The notes beneath the pieces are model-generated. The model ran no database searches. It worked only from the letters and a program-made list of their open reading frames with translations, and was not told where the DNA came from. The position numbers and the translations under genes were made by a program. Positions 1 to 8,566 of a DNA stretch of 64,000 bases are shown here, one piece after another. The DNA is taken from the NCBI GenBank assembly GCA_023954015.1, contig JAMLIS010000009.1, positions 62,001 to 126,000 of the forward strand. Direction: 5' to 3'. The number at the start of each line of letters is the position of its first letter. Position 1 is the first letter of the stretch. The DNA comes from Burkholderiaceae bacterium. GTDB taxonomy: Bacteria > Pseudomonadota > Gammaproteobacteria > Burkholderiales > Burkholderiaceae_E.

Positions 1-441
1 ATAGAACTGCTCCTCGACCGACAGCGACCAGAGGTGCAGCAGGGGCTTGGCGTAGGAGACGACATCGAAGTAGCCGGCCTCGTCCATCAACCGAAAATTG
101 AGCAGGAAGGCGATCGAATGGAAGGAATGCCACGCGAGCCTCTCGTATTCGTCCGCGAACAGTGCGAAGTACCCGATACCGAGCACCGAGAGCTGCACGA
201 CCACCAACGCGGGAAACAACCGCCGCACGCGACGACCATAGAAGGTCGCGAACCGGAACCGGCCATCGGCCTGCTCCCGCAGGACGATCATCGAAATCAG
301 GTAGCCCGACAGGACGAAGAACACATCGACGCCGAGGAAGCCACCCGGCAGAAGGTCGGGCGACACGTGGAAGACGAGCACGGCGAGCACCGCAATCGCT
401 CGCAGTCCGTCGATGTCGGGTCGATAGCAACCAGCATTCAC
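1..441 (-). CDS. Acyltransferase family 3 (OafA/YrhL-like) membrane O-acyltransferase, N-terminal part
   Basis: This is the N-terminal 147 codons of a leftward gene that runs off the left edge. It starts with GTG at 441. The translation has the hallmarks of membrane acyltransferase family 3: an early RPDIDGLRA motif, a first hydrophobic helix with the conserved His in VFHV, FFVLSGYLI at the second helix, and an RRLFPAL region. Family members move acetyl or other acyl groups onto sugars of O-antigen, exopolysaccharide or peptidoglycan. The last visible residues, around LWSLSVEEQFY, are a conserved family block. The next gene upstream (wlbA-like) makes a nucleotide-sugar precursor, so surface-glycan modification is the likely role. 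The exact acceptor cannot be told. The start is inferred; the open frame continues slightly upstream without a better start. Confidence 0.85.
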   Translation of the reverse strand, partial: MNAGCYRPDIDGLRAIAVLAVLVFHVSPDLLPGGFLGVDVFFVLSGYLISMIVLREQADGRFRFATFYGRRVRRLFPALVVVQLSVLGIGYFALFADEYERLAWHSFHSIAFLLNFRLMDEAGYFDVVSYAKPLLHLWSLSVEEQFY

Positions 442-524
442 GAAAGACCACCGTCGATCCACGAGCGAAGGCTGCCGGCCGCTACGGTCCCGACGCCCCT
501 CGGCGGCAGGCAGCGCTTCACGCC

Positions 525-1478
525 TCAGGCGGCACGGCGAAGGAACGGGTGAACGGGGGAACCGGCAGCGATTGCGGGTCTCTTCGTGCGAATCGCCGCA
601 ACCGTCTCGATCGCCGTCCGGTTGTCCTCCAGGCCGAAGCCGTTGCCCGCAAGGATCTCTTCGTAACTCCTCACGTGCAGGTCCGTGAACCCGCCCGAGA
701 ATTCGATCTCGTCGCCGTCCACGGTAATCGACCGATAGGTCCGTTGCCCCGCTTCCCGCTGCGCCCGCGGAACGTCCTCCACGTCGATCGACAGGAACCA
801 GCGGACTCGCGCATTCTCGTACTCGAGATATCCCGCCGCCTTGGTGTCGGAAAGGTGATGCACGACGTTTTCCTGTAGCGCTCCGAAGACGAAGTGCAGC
901 ATGTCGAAGAAGTGCACGCCGATGTTCGTCGCGATTCCGCCCGACTTCTTTTCGTCGCCTTTCCATGACTGCAGATACCAGTGCCCGCGCGACGTGACGT
1001 AGGCCAGGTCGACTTCGTGCCTGGTCGCCCTGCCATCGTCCCGGACGCGCTCGCGCAGTGCCCGGATCGCCGGGTGCAGGCGCAGCTGCAGGATCGTGTT
1101 GACCTTCTGCCCCGTCGCTCGTTCGATCTCGAGCAGTCCGTCGATGTTCCACGGGTTCAGCACCAGCGGCTTCTCGCAGATCGCGTCCGCCCCGGAGCGC
1201 AGCGCGAAGCGCACGTGCGAGTCGTGAAGGTAGTTCGGCGAACAGATCGAAACGTAGTGCACACGGCGCTCGTCATTGGCCCGGCGCAGCTTGTCGAGGT
1301 GTCGGTCGAAGCGCTCGAATTCGGTGAAGAAATCGGCGTTCGGGAAGTAGCTGTCGATGATGCCGACGGAGTCGCTCGGGTCGAGCGAGGCGACAAGCTC
1401 GTTGCCTGTCTCGCGGATGGCATGCATGTGCCGGGGCGCGATGTAACCGGCCGCGCCGATTAGCGCGAAGTGCTTCAT
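525..1478 (-). CDS. wlbA: Gfo/Idh/MocA-family UDP-N-acetylglucosaminuronate 3-dehydrogenase (WlbA/WbpB type)
   Basis: The 317-residue protein begins with a Rossmann nucleotide-binding stretch (GAAGYIAPRHM, residues 8-18) and keeps the Gfo/Idh/MocA motif EKPLVLNPWN near residue 100. The N-terminal block with DPSDSVGIIDSYFP is typical of WbpB/WlbA enzymes. These oxidise the 3-hydroxyl of UDP-N-acetyl-D-glucosaminuronic acid, the first step toward 2,3-diacetamido uronic acids in B-band or O-antigen LPS. Length matches the family. It lies just upstream of an O-acyltransferase on the same strand, with an 83-bp gap, which supports a place at the end of an LPS cluster continuing left of the window. 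The partner aminotransferase and acetyltransferase are not in view, so the final sugar is not known. Confidence 0.85.
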   Translation of the reverse strand: MKHFALIGAAGYIAPRHMHAIRETGNELVASLDPSDSVGIIDSYFPNADFFTEFERFDRHLDKLRRANDERRVHYVSICSPNYLHDSHVRFALRSGADAICEKPLVLNPWNIDGLLEIERATGQKVNTILQLRLHPAIRALRERVRDDGRATRHEVDLAYVTSRGHWYLQSWKGDEKKSGGIATNIGVHFFDMLHFVFGALQENVVHHLSDTKAAGYLEYENARVRWFLSIDVEDVPRAQREAGQRTYRSITVDGDEIEFSGGFTDLHVRSYEEILAGNGFGLEDNRTAIETVAAIRTKRPAIAAGSPVHPFLRRAA

Positions 1479-1581
1479 GGGAGGAACTGCCCCGTGAAAA
1501 GGGCGGAATTATCTCACGCGCCACCCGCTCGCCGACGGGAGAATCGGCGCGCTTCCCGCACACCGGATTTGCCCGCGGAAC

Positions 1582-2355
1582 TCACTGCTCCGCAAACGCC
1601 CTCTCCACCACGAAATCCCCCGGCGTCGACGTATTCCCCTCCCTGAACCCCCGCCCCTCGAGCATCCCCTTCAGGTCCTTCAGCATGCCGGGACTCCCGC
1701 AGATCATCACGCGATCCACGCCCGGATCGAGCGTCGGCACCCCGAGATCCTCGAACAGCTTGCCGCTCTGGATCAGTTCCGTGATCCGCCCCATGTGCAC
1801 GAACTCCTCGCGCGTCACGGTCGGGTAGTAGCGCAGCTTGCTCGTCACGAGGTCGCCCAGGAACTCGTGCGCCGGCAGGTGCTCGATCAGGTAGTCGTGA
1901 TATGCCAGCTCCTCCACCTCGCGCACGCCGTGCACCAGGATGATCTGCTCGAAGCGCTCGTAGGTCTCCGGGTCGCGGATCACGCTCATGAACGGCGCCA
2001 GGCCCGTGCCGGTGGACAGCAGGTACAGCCGCTTGCCCGGCAGCAGGTAGTCGATCAGCAGCGTTCCGGTCGGCTTGCGACCGACGATGATCCTGTCGCC
2101 CGGCTGGATGTGCTGCAGCTTCGAGGTGAGCGGTCCGTCGGGCACCTTGATGCTCAGGAACTCGAGGTGGTCCTCGTAGTTCGGGCTCACGATGCTGTAG
2201 GCGCGCAGCAGCTTCTTGCCTCCGTCCTCCAGCCCGATCATCGTGAAATGGCCGTTGCAGAAGCGCAGCGCGCGATCGCGCGTGGTCTTGAAGCTGAACA
2301 GCCGGTCGGTCCAGTGGTGGACGCTGAGGACTTCTTCTTCGTGGAACGCGCTCAT
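1582..2355 (-). CDS. fpr: Ferredoxin--NADP+ reductase
   Basis: A 257-residue flavoprotein of the bacterial FPR class, which passes electrons between NADPH and ferredoxin or flavodoxin in the cytosol. It shows the FAD-binding RAYSIVSPNY block (about residues 52-61), the GxxP-type GRKPTGTL segment, the NADP-binding STGTGLAPFMSV segment and the short C-terminal tail ERAFAEQ characteristic of the Azotobacter/Rhodobacter subclass. The ATG at 2355 is chosen over an in-frame TTG two codons upstream because family members begin MSAF. It is a single gene on the minus strand between wlbA and the pemK-like gene; promoter and regulation are not evident. In other proteobacteria such enzymes support oxidative-stress defence and Fe-S assembly, but nothing in the context fixes the role here. 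Confidence 0.93.
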   Translation of the reverse strand: MSAFHEEEVLSVHHWTDRLFSFKTTRDRALRFCNGHFTMIGLEDGGKKLLRAYSIVSPNYEDHLEFLSIKVPDGPLTSKLQHIQPGDRIIVGRKPTGTLLIDYLLPGKRLYLLSTGTGLAPFMSVIRDPETYERFEQIILVHGVREVEELAYHDYLIEHLPAHEFLGDLVTSKLRYYPTVTREEFVHMGRITELIQSGKLFEDLGVPTLDPGVDRVMICGSPGMLKDLKGMLEGRGFREGNTSTPGDFVVERAFAEQ

Positions 2356-2450
2356 CGGCAATGAAGTGGTTGCGTCATTCGCGGATAACCGATGCTATCG
2401 CAGGGAGACCTGCGCGTCCCTCCCACCCTGGCGAGGCCTCGACATTGCGC

Positions 2451-2795
2451 CTACAGCCTCCCCAGCGCCGCGTTGATCTCTCCCAGCACGCGCGCGAGCA
2501 GCATTCCGGAAATCCGGCCGATGCGCTTCGCCGATTCGGCCGGCACCGTCGCCAGTCTCGCCGTGCGGACCACCATCTGCGGTGGAGTTCCCGCCACGGC
2601 AAAGTCCAGAATCGGGACGTCGCCCCGCCACGCGGGGTTTTCCTGCTTCGTGACCAGCGCCACCCAGAGAAGCCCGTGCGCATGTTCGAGGTCCGACGGC
2701 GACACGACGAGTGCCGTCTGCTTCCCGTCGCCCACACCCGGTGCATCGCCCGGAAACGGCACCTCGATCACGTCGCCACGCACGAATTTCGTCAC
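2451..2795 (-). CDS. PemK/MazF-like toxin, apparently without an antitoxin
   Basis: The 114-residue protein resembles the PemK/MazF ribonuclease family (PF02452). It has an N-terminal RGDVIEVPFPG strand that matches the RGDI..v.fP signature, a central ALVVSP strand followed by HAHGLLWVALVT, and a C-terminal helix after a VPAESAKRIGRIS segment. The open frame extends 61 codons upstream, but a GTG at 2795 sits behind a strong AAGGAAGG ribosome site with a 5-nt gap and gives the family length, so it is preferred. No antitoxin is visible: upstream is the divergent apaH after only 65 bp, and downstream is fpr after 95 bp. It may be an orphan, or part of a system whose antitoxin is elsewhere or lost. 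Family assignment is fairly sure; toxicity is not shown. Confidence 0.75.
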   Translation of the reverse strand: MTKFVRGDVIEVPFPGDAPGVGDGKQTALVVSPSDLEHAHGLLWVALVTKQENPAWRGDVPILDFAVAGTPPQMVVRTARLATVPAESAKRIGRISGMLLARVLGEINAALGRL

Positions 2796-2860
2796 GGACC
2801 CTTCCTTTCGAACCAATACGAGGCGAGCATTCTCGCCTGTCGCGCTACCGTTGGAAGACG

Positions 2861-3703
2861 ATGGTAAGTAATTTCCTCTCCGGAATGGAATCCCGCCCCG
2901 AAGCCTGGGCGATCGGCGACGTACAGGGGTGCCTCGACAGCCTTCTTGCGCTCTTGTCGAAAATCCCCTCGTCCGCACGCCTGTGGCTCGTCGGCGATCT
3001 CGTCAACCGCGGGCCGCGCTCGCTCGAAACGCTGCGCTGGGCGATCGAGCAGGGCGACCGCGTCGTCACCGTGCTCGGCAATCACGATCTGCATCTGCTC
3101 ACGGTCGCCGCCGGCATCCGGCGCGCGCATCGCACCGACACGCTCGACGCGATCCTCGCCGCGCCCGATCGCGACGCGTTGATCGACTGGGTACGCACGC
3201 GGCCGCTCGCGCACTTCGACGAGGGCTGGCTGATGGTGCACGCCGGTGTCCTGCCGCAGTGGAGTGCCATGCGCACGCTCGAGCTGGCCGACGAGGTGCA
3301 CCGTGTGCTGTCGGGACCGCGCTGGCTCGATTTCCTGCGCGAGATGTACGGCAACGAGCCCGCGCAGTGGTCCGATTCGCTGCGAGGCAACGACCGGCTG
3401 CGCGTGATCGTCAACGCGCTCACCCGTCTCCGCTTCTGCACGCCCGAGGGACGCATGGAGTTCGCGGCGAAGGAAGGCGTCGATTCCGCTGCGCCGGGCT
3501 ACCTGCCGTGGTTCGACGTACCCGGCCGCGCGAGTGCCGGCACGCCGATCGTCTTCGGACACTGGGCCGCGCTCGGCTGGCTCGATCGGCCCGACCTGCT
3601 GTCGATCGACACCGGTTGCGTGTGGGGGCGCGAGCTGACGGCGGTGCGACTGCGGGATCGGCGGGCGCTGAAGGTGAGCTGCGCAGACCGCCCCGGAGCC
3701 TGA
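2861..3703 (+). CDS. apaH: Symmetrical bis(5'-nucleosyl)-tetraphosphatase (Ap4A hydrolase)
   Basis: A 280-residue calcineurin-like phosphoesterase that splits diadenosine tetraphosphate into two ADP, keeping alarmone-like dinucleotides low. Metal-ligand motifs are in order: GDVQG near residue 19, GDLVNRGP near 46, GNHD near 76, and two histidines in MVHAG and FGHWA. The DTGCVWG block near the C-terminus is typical of ApaH. The frame opens much further upstream, but ATG 2861 follows GGAAG at suitable spacing; ATG 2885 is a possible shorter start. The gene is monocistronic on the plus strand, divergent from the pemK-like gene, and faces the vapC relic and ugd tail to tail. Confidence 0.93.
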   Translation: MVSNFLSGMESRPEAWAIGDVQGCLDSLLALLSKIPSSARLWLVGDLVNRGPRSLETLRWAIEQGDRVVTVLGNHDLHLLTVAAGIRRAHRTDTLDAILAAPDRDALIDWVRTRPLAHFDEGWLMVHAGVLPQWSAMRTLELADEVHRVLSGPRWLDFLREMYGNEPAQWSDSLRGNDRLRVIVNALTRLRFCTPEGRMEFAAKEGVDSAAPGYLPWFDVPGRASAGTPIVFGHWAALGWLDRPDLLSIDTGCVWGRELTAVRLRDRRALKVSCADRPGA

Positions 3704-3728
3704 CGCCGCTGTCGCGCAAGGCGTCCGA

Positions 3729-3859
3729 TCAGGGCATCCGGAGCCAGTTCCCGATCGCAAGCTCCGGCACGCGGGGAACTCGCCGACATTGTCGGTGACG
3801 ACTATCGCCCCCAGGTCCAGCGCCTGGGCGGCGATCCACGTGTCGTTCGCGGCGCGTTC
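3729..3859 (-). pseudogene. vapC (PIN-domain toxin) 3'-end relic, truncated and frameshifted
   Basis: Reading leftward from 3859, the frame encodes ERAANDTWIAAQALDLGAIV followed by VTDN, a very close match to the acidic-centre region of PIN-domain VapC toxins (usual form E.A.ND.WIAA.AL..G..LVT.N). After the codons for VGEF the match continues in another reading frame as RVPELAIGNWLRMP and then a TGA at 3731-3729. So there is a one-base shift, and everything upstream of the second half is missing because the ugd stop lies at the relic's edge. No vapB is present. It is interpreted as the remains of a toxin-antitoxin pair, not a working gene. Confidence 0.75.
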
Positions 3860-5180
3860 ACGGCCGACCGATCGACTCGTAGCGGAATCCCGCCGCCCGC
3901 ACGGTGCGCGGGTCGTACAGGTTGCGCCCGTCGATCAGCACCGGCCGGCGCATCCGCTCGCGCAGTCGCTCGAAGTCGGGACTGCGGAACTCGCGCCACT
4001 CGGTGACGACGAACAGCACGTCGGCCCCTTCCGCCGCCCGGTACGCGTCGTCCACCGTTTCGAAACCCTCGCGGCCGGCGAGCGCCTCGCGCATGTTCTT
4101 CGCCGCTTCCGGGTCGTAGCCGACCGCCGTGGCTCCCGCGTCGAGAAGGCGCTCGATCAGCACCTGGCTCGGCGCTTCGCGCACGTCGTCGGTGTCGGGT
4201 TTGAACGCCAGCCCCCAGATCGCCGCCCGCAGCCCCTCCAGCTTCCCGTCGAAGACCCGCGACGCCTTGGCGAAGAGCACGTGCTTCTGCCGCTCGTTCA
4301 CGTCGAAGGCCGCCCGCACGATGGTCAGCGCCGATCCGTGTTCGCCGCTCGTGCGCAGCAGCGCGCGCAGGTCCTTCGGGAAGCACGAGCCGCCGAAGCC
4401 GGCACCGGGATACAGGAAGCTCGCACCGATCCGGCGGTCGCTGCCGATGCCGCGGCGCACGTCCTCGATGTCCGCGCCGAGCCGCTCGGCGAGCGCCGCG
4501 AGCTCGTTCATGAACGAGATGCGCACGGCGAGCATCGTGTTCGCCGCGTACTTGGTCAGTTCGGCCGAACGTTCGCTCATCACGACGAGCTTCTCGTGAT
4601 TGCGCGAGAACGGCGCGTACAGGTTGCGCATGACGTCGATCGCCCGCGCATCGCTGGCGCCGATGACGATGCGATCGGGTCGCATGAAGTCACCGATCGC
4701 GGCACCCTCCTTCAGGAATTCGGGGTTCGAGACGACGGCGTAGTCGACGCGCACTTCGCGCCGCGAAAGCTCCGCGTCGATCGCCTCGCGCACCTTGTCG
4801 GCGGTGCCGACCGGCACGGTGCTCTTGTCGACGACGACGACCGGCTTCTCGACGACCGAGCCGATGGTGCGCGCCACCGCGAGCACGTGCGAGAGATCGG
4901 CGGCGCCGTCCTCGTTCGGCGGCGTGCCTACCGCGATGAAGATCACCTCCGCGTCGGCGATCGCATCGCGCGCGTCGGTCGTGAAACGGATGCGCCCGCG
5001 CTCGGCGCCGCGCACGATCATCTCCGACAGACCAGGCTCGTGGATCGGCACCTCACCGCGGCGCAGCCGCTCGATGCGTGATTCGTCCACGTCGACGCAG
5101 GCGACGTGGTTGCCCATCTCGGCGAAGCAGGCGGCGGTGACCAGGCCGACGTAGCCGGCTCCGAAAACGGCGAGTCTCAT
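3858..5180 (-). CDS. ugd: UDP-glucose 6-dehydrogenase
   Basis: The 440-residue enzyme oxidises UDP-glucose twice with NAD+ to UDP-glucuronate for capsule, exopolysaccharide and LPS sugars. It has the Rossmann GxGxxG at residues 7-12, the VGTPPNEDG and STVPVGTAD blocks, the SNPEFLKEG motif near 151, and the catalytic cysteine in GGSCFPKD (Cys266). Length and motif order fit the UDP-glucose rather than the GDP-mannose subclass, although the two can be confused. ATG 5180 is supported by the Rossmann start at residue 1. It is 22 bp downstream of pyrC' on the same strand, so it may be read from the long upstream transcript. A polysaccharide role agrees with the glycan genes at the left end of the window. 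Confidence 0.92.
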   Translation of the reverse strand: MRLAVFGAGYVGLVTAACFAEMGNHVACVDVDESRIERLRRGEVPIHEPGLSEMIVRGAERGRIRFTTDARDAIADAEVIFIAVGTPPNEDGAADLSHVLAVARTIGSVVEKPVVVVDKSTVPVGTADKVREAIDAELSRREVRVDYAVVSNPEFLKEGAAIGDFMRPDRIVIGASDARAIDVMRNLYAPFSRNHEKLVVMSERSAELTKYAANTMLAVRISFMNELAALAERLGADIEDVRRGIGSDRRIGASFLYPGAGFGGSCFPKDLRALLRTSGEHGSALTIVRAAFDVNERQKHVLFAKASRVFDGKLEGLRAAIWGLAFKPDTDDVREAPSQVLIERLLDAGATAVGYDPEAAKNMREALAGREGFETVDDAYRAAEGADVLFVVTEWREFRSPDFERLRERMRRPVLIDGRNLYDPRTVRAAGFRYESIGRP

Positions 5181-5202
5181 GCGTTCAGTTCAGTTGTTGC
5201 AG

Positions 5203-6522
5203 CTACGGCCTTGCCTTCCCGTCGCGGATCGACCGTTCTTCGTAAGCCACGCTCCCCTCCACCACGGTCGCCCGTACGCGGCCCGGCACCTCGTATCCCA
5301 GGTACGGGGTGTGCCGGCTCTGGCTGCGCAGCGTCTGCGTGGAAACCTTCCAGTGCGCCTGCGGATCGAATACGCACAGGTCCGCCGGCATGCCGACCGC
5401 GACGCTCCCAGCATCTTTCGCGATGCCCAGCACCGCAGCCGAACGCTGCGTGATCTTCGCCAGCGCGGTGCGCAGATCGGTTCCGGTCTCGCTTGCCCAC
5501 TTCAGCGTCAGCGGCAGCAGCAGTTCGAGCGCGGTCACGCCCGGCTCGGCCTCTGCGAAAGGCAGCTGCTTCGCGTCGTCGTCCACCGGCGTGTGATCGG
5601 AGCAGATCGCGTCGATCGTTCCGTCGGCGAGCGCCGCGCGGATCGCATCGCGATCGGCCGCCGCGCGAAACGGCGGATCGACGCGCAGGTGACTGTCGAA
5701 ATGTCCGATGTCGACGTCGATCAGGTGCAGGTGGTGCACGGAGACGTCGGCGGTCACCGGCAGTCGCTCCGCCTTCGCGCGCCGCACGAGTTCGATGCCG
5801 GCCGCCGACGACAACCGGCACAGGTGCACGCTGCAACCGGTGTCGCGCACGAGATCGAGGATGGTGTGGATCGCGATCGTCTCGGCGACCACCGGAATGC
5901 CCGAGAGTCCGAGACGCGCGGCGACGACGCCGGCGTGCGCGACGCCGCCGCGTGCGAGGTGCGGGTCCTGCGGCTGCACCCATATGGTGTAACCGAAAGT
6001 GTTCGCGTACTGCATGGCGCGTTGCAGTACCTGCGTGTCGAGCACCGGCGCGAGCGCCTGCGAGAAGCCGGCACAGCCGGCTTCGGCGAGTTCGGCCATC
6101 TCGGTGATCGTTTCGCCGGCCAGCCGCACGGTGAGCGCACCGAGCGGATACAGGTGCGCGAGATCGAGCCCGCGTGCGCGGTGCTTGAGCATCTCGACAA
6201 GTCCGGGTTCGTCGAGCGGCGGATCGGTGTCGGGCGGGCACGACAGTGACGTGACGCCGCCGGCCACGGCGGCCCGCATCTCCGACTCGAGCGTCGCGCG
6301 ATATTCGAATCCCGGCTCGCGCAGGCGCGCGGCCAGGTCGACCAGGCCGGGAGCGACGACGACGCCGCGCGCGTCGATCGTTCGCTCGGCGCGAAAAGCG
6401 TCGGGCGGCGCGCCGATCGCAACGACTCGCCCGTCGGCGATGTGCAGGTCGGCGACGCGGTCGAGATCCGACGCGGGGTCGACGACGCGACCGCCGACGA
6501 TCGACAGACAACGCTCGCTCAT
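5203..6522 (-). CDS. pyrC': Dihydroorotase-like subunit (PyrC'), probably non-catalytic partner of aspartate carbamoyltransferase
   Basis: A 439-residue amidohydrolase-fold protein. Where active dihydroorotases have the metal-binding pair H-x-H just before LREPG, this protein has Ala64 and Arg66 (segment [11 protein letters not shown], residues 61-71), so the binuclear metal site cannot form normally. The later CSDHTP and the overall layout are kept. This is the pattern of the inactive pseudo-dihydroorotases that stabilise the aspartate carbamoyltransferase dodecamer in Pseudomonas and many betaproteobacteria. The ATG at 6522 overlaps the pyrB stop by four bases, implying translational coupling and 1:1 assembly. 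An active dihydroorotase must be encoded elsewhere. The open frame extends 50 codons further upstream inside pyrB, but the overlapping ATG is the natural start. Confidence 0.9.
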   Translation of the reverse strand: MSERCLSIVGGRVVDPASDLDRVADLHIADGRVVAIGAPPDAFRAERTIDARGVVVAPGLVDLAARLREPGFEYRATLESEMRAAVAGGVTSLSCPPDTDPPLDEPGLVEMLKHRARGLDLAHLYPLGALTVRLAGETITEMAELAEAGCAGFSQALAPVLDTQVLQRAMQYANTFGYTIWVQPQDPHLARGGVAHAGVVAARLGLSGIPVVAETIAIHTILDLVRDTGCSVHLCRLSSAAGIELVRRAKAERLPVTADVSVHHLHLIDVDIGHFDSHLRVDPPFRAAADRDAIRAALADGTIDAICSDHTPVDDDAKQLPFAEAEPGVTALELLLPLTLKWASETGTDLRTALAKITQRSAAVLGIAKDAGSVAVGMPADLCVFDPQAHWKVSTQTLRSQSRHTPYLGYEVPGRVRATVVEGSVAYEERSIRDGKARP

Positions 6523-7496
6523 GCCTGCGACTGACCCAGAAGACTCATCACCGCCATCCGCACGGCGATACCGAAGGTCACCTGGTCGAGGATCACCGAC
6601 TGCGGACCGTCGGCCACCGCCGACTCGATCTCGACGCCGCGGTTCATCGGCCCGGGGTGCATCACGATGCAATCGGGAGCCGCGAGCGCGAGCTTCTCCT
6701 GCGTCAGTCCGTAGTGCTTGAAATATTCCTGCGCCGATGGCAACAGCGCACCGCGCATCCGCTCGTTCTGCAGTCGCAGCATGATGACCGCGTCGACTCC
6801 GCGCAGCCCTTCGCGCATGTCGGTATACACCTTCAGTCCGAGCTCTTCGAGGCCGCCCGGCAGCAGCGTGCGCGGCCCGATCGCGCGCACCTCGGGAACG
6901 CCCAGCGTGGTGAGCGCGTGGATGTCGGAACGCGCGACGCGCGAATGCAGGATGTCGCCGACGACGGCCACCGTAAGCTGCGTGAAGTCGCCCTTGAAGT
7001 GGCGGATCGTGTACATGTCGAGCAGCCCCTGCGTCGGGTGCGCATGGCGCCCGTCGCCGGCGTTGATCACGTTCACGTGCGGCGCGTGCCCGCGCATGCG
7101 CTCGATGTGCTGCGCGATGAGGTAGGGCGCGCCGCTTTGCGCGTGCCGCACGACGAACATGTCGGCATGCATCGCCATCAGGTTGTCGATGGTGTCGAGC
7201 AGCGATTCCCCCTTCGACGTCGACGACGTGTTGATGTTCAGGTTGATGACGTCGGCCGACAGGCGCTTGGCGGCGATCTCGAAGGTGGTGCGCGTGCGCG
7301 TCGAGTTCTCGAAGAACAGGTTGAACACCGACTTGCCGCGCAGCAGCGGCACCTTCTTCACCTCGCGCGCCGACACGCCGACAAAGCTCGATGCCGTGTC
7401 GAGGATGCGATGGATCAGTTCGCGCGGCAGCCCCTCGATCGTCAGCAGGTGCCGCAGCTCGCCCTTCTCGTCCAGTTGCGGGTGTCGCATCGACAT
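6519..7496 (-). CDS. pyrB: Aspartate carbamoyltransferase catalytic subunit
   Basis: A 325-residue enzyme making N-carbamoyl-L-aspartate from carbamoyl phosphate and aspartate, the committed step of pyrimidine synthesis. It carries the carbamoyl-phosphate motif STRTRT (residues 65-70), the [10 protein letters not shown] segment that contributes catalytic His and Gln, and a C-terminal [11 protein letters not shown] block. Length fits the class A/B catalytic chain. It stands between pyrR (4-bp gap) and the overlapping inactive dihydroorotase gene, the usual pyrR-pyrB-pyrC' order. No pyrI regulatory-subunit gene is present, consistent with the PyrB-PyrC' complex type. Confidence 0.96.
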   Translation of the reverse strand: MSMRHPQLDEKGELRHLLTIEGLPRELIHRILDTASSFVGVSAREVKKVPLLRGKSVFNLFFENSTRTRTTFEIAAKRLSADVINLNINTSSTSKGESLLDTIDNLMAMHADMFVVRHAQSGAPYLIAQHIERMRGHAPHVNVINAGDGRHAHPTQGLLDMYTIRHFKGDFTQLTVAVVGDILHSRVARSDIHALTTLGVPEVRAIGPRTLLPGGLEELGLKVYTDMREGLRGVDAVIMLRLQNERMRGALLPSAQEYFKHYGLTQEKLALAAPDCIVMHPGPMNRGVEIESAVADGPQSVILDQVTFGIAVRMAVMSLLGQSQA

Positions 7497-7500
7497 GGTG

Positions 7501-7995
7501 TCACTCGATGCGCAGCGAGAAACGGCCTTGTCCGTCGCGCGCGAAGGCGTAATTGCGCGGCGCGGCCAGCGGCCGGGCCGCGCCGCAATAGCGCGCCTCG
7601 ATCGGCAGCTCGCGCCCTCCGCGATCGAGCAGCACGGCGAGTTCGATGCGCGCCGGACGGCCGTAGTCGAAGAGTTCGTTCATCGCCGCGCGCACGGTAC
7701 GTCCGGTGTAGAGAATGTCGTCGACGAGCACGATGTCGGCGGCGTCGACCTCGAAGGGCAGCGCCGTGCCCTTCATCTCGCTCGGCAGGCCGCGGCGGCC
7801 ATAGTCGTCGCGGTGAAAGGCGCTCGACAGAGATCCGAGCGGACGCGCGAGCGCCAGGTCGCGATGCAGCCGCTCGGCGATCCACGCGCCGCCACTGTGG
7901 ATCCCGATCAGCGAAACGTCGCGCCCGACGATGCCGTCGCGCACGGCATCGAGCAGCCGCGCGTAGAGCGCTTCGGCATCGGGACTGGCGTTCAT
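7501..7995 (-). CDS. pyrR: PyrR: pyrimidine operon regulator / uracil phosphoribosyltransferase
   Basis: A 164-residue phosphoribosyltransferase-fold protein with the PRPP-binding loop [13 protein letters not shown] at residues 88-100 and the PyrR-type [13 protein letters not shown] segment. PyrR proteins either bind pyr mRNA or act as uracil phosphoribosyltransferases; in proteobacteria the RNA-binding role is less well established. It is the first of three pyr genes and directly precedes pyrB. I see no obvious PyrR-dependent anti-antiterminator in the 4-bp gap to pyrB or in the 22-bp gap to ruvX, so local attenuation is unlikely. Confidence 0.92.
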   Translation of the reverse strand: MNASPDAEALYARLLDAVRDGIVGRDVSLIGIHSGGAWIAERLHRDLALARPLGSLSSAFHRDDYGRRGLPSEMKGTALPFEVDAADIVLVDDILYTGRTVRAAMNELFDYGRPARIELAVLLDRGGRELPIEARYCGAARPLAAPRNYAFARDGQGRFSLRIE

Positions 7996-8017
7996 GCAGC
8001 GGGGCGGACTCGGCTTC

Positions 8018-8560
8018 TCAGCGGCGGGACAGGTATTGTCGCAGGATTATCGCCGCGGCTTCGGCGTCGTCCGCGCCGCGATGCGCTGCACCCGACCGGC
8101 GCCGCACGGCGGGCGCAACGGCGCCGACGCCTGCCGCGGCGTGCAGGTCAGGGACCGCTCGCCGCCGCCGGGCGAGCGTAGTGGCCGCCTCGAGGCTCGA
8201 GCCGCTTTCGTCGACGAGTTCCACCGGCAGCCGGAAGCGTCCGGCGAGCTGGCGCGCGAAGCGCTCGCAACGCGCAGCGGTTTCCTGCACGTTGCAGGCG
8301 CGGGCCGCTTGCGCATCGACGCGTTCGTCGCGTGGCGTAGCCGGCCGGCCGACGACGAAGCCGTCCGGGCGCCACTCGTCGACGAGAGACGCAATCGACT
8401 GCCAGCGCTCTTCGAGCGGCTCGGCATCGACGATCGCCAGCGCCCGCGCGGTTCCGGTGACCGTGTTGCCCACTGCGACGCCGATGCGCAGGCGCCCGAA
8501 ATCGAAGCCGAGCAGCGTTCGCGGCGGCAAGTCGGATGCGCGAACGAGTCCGTCGTTCAC
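8018..8560 (-). CDS. ruvX: RuvX/YqgF-family pre-16S rRNA nuclease (Holliday-junction resolvase-like)
   Basis: A 180-residue protein with the RNase H-like fold signature GFDFGRLRIGVAVG (catalytic Asp20), a VGRP turn near residue 70, an acidic DE at 117-118 and a terminal DDAEAAAIIL helix near 164-173. The family matures the 5' end of 16S rRNA. It is longer than the usual 130-150 residues, with an N-terminal extension of about 10 residues and an Arg/Ala-rich stretch between residues 131 and 163, and the usual DERLT/S is DESGS. It starts with GTG at 8560 and lies 6 bp after yqgE, the conserved yqgE-ruvX pairing. The assignment is secure from context and motifs; the degree of activity is uncertain. 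Confidence 0.88.
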   Translation of the reverse strand: MNDGLVRASDLPPRTLLGFDFGRLRIGVAVGNTVTGTARALAIVDAEPLEERWQSIASLVDEWRPDGFVVGRPATPRDERVDAQAARACNVQETAARCERFARQLAGRFRLPVELVDESGSSLEAATTLARRRRAVPDLHAAAGVGAVAPAVRRRSGAAHRGADDAEAAAIILRQYLSRR

Positions 8561-8566
8561 ACCTTC

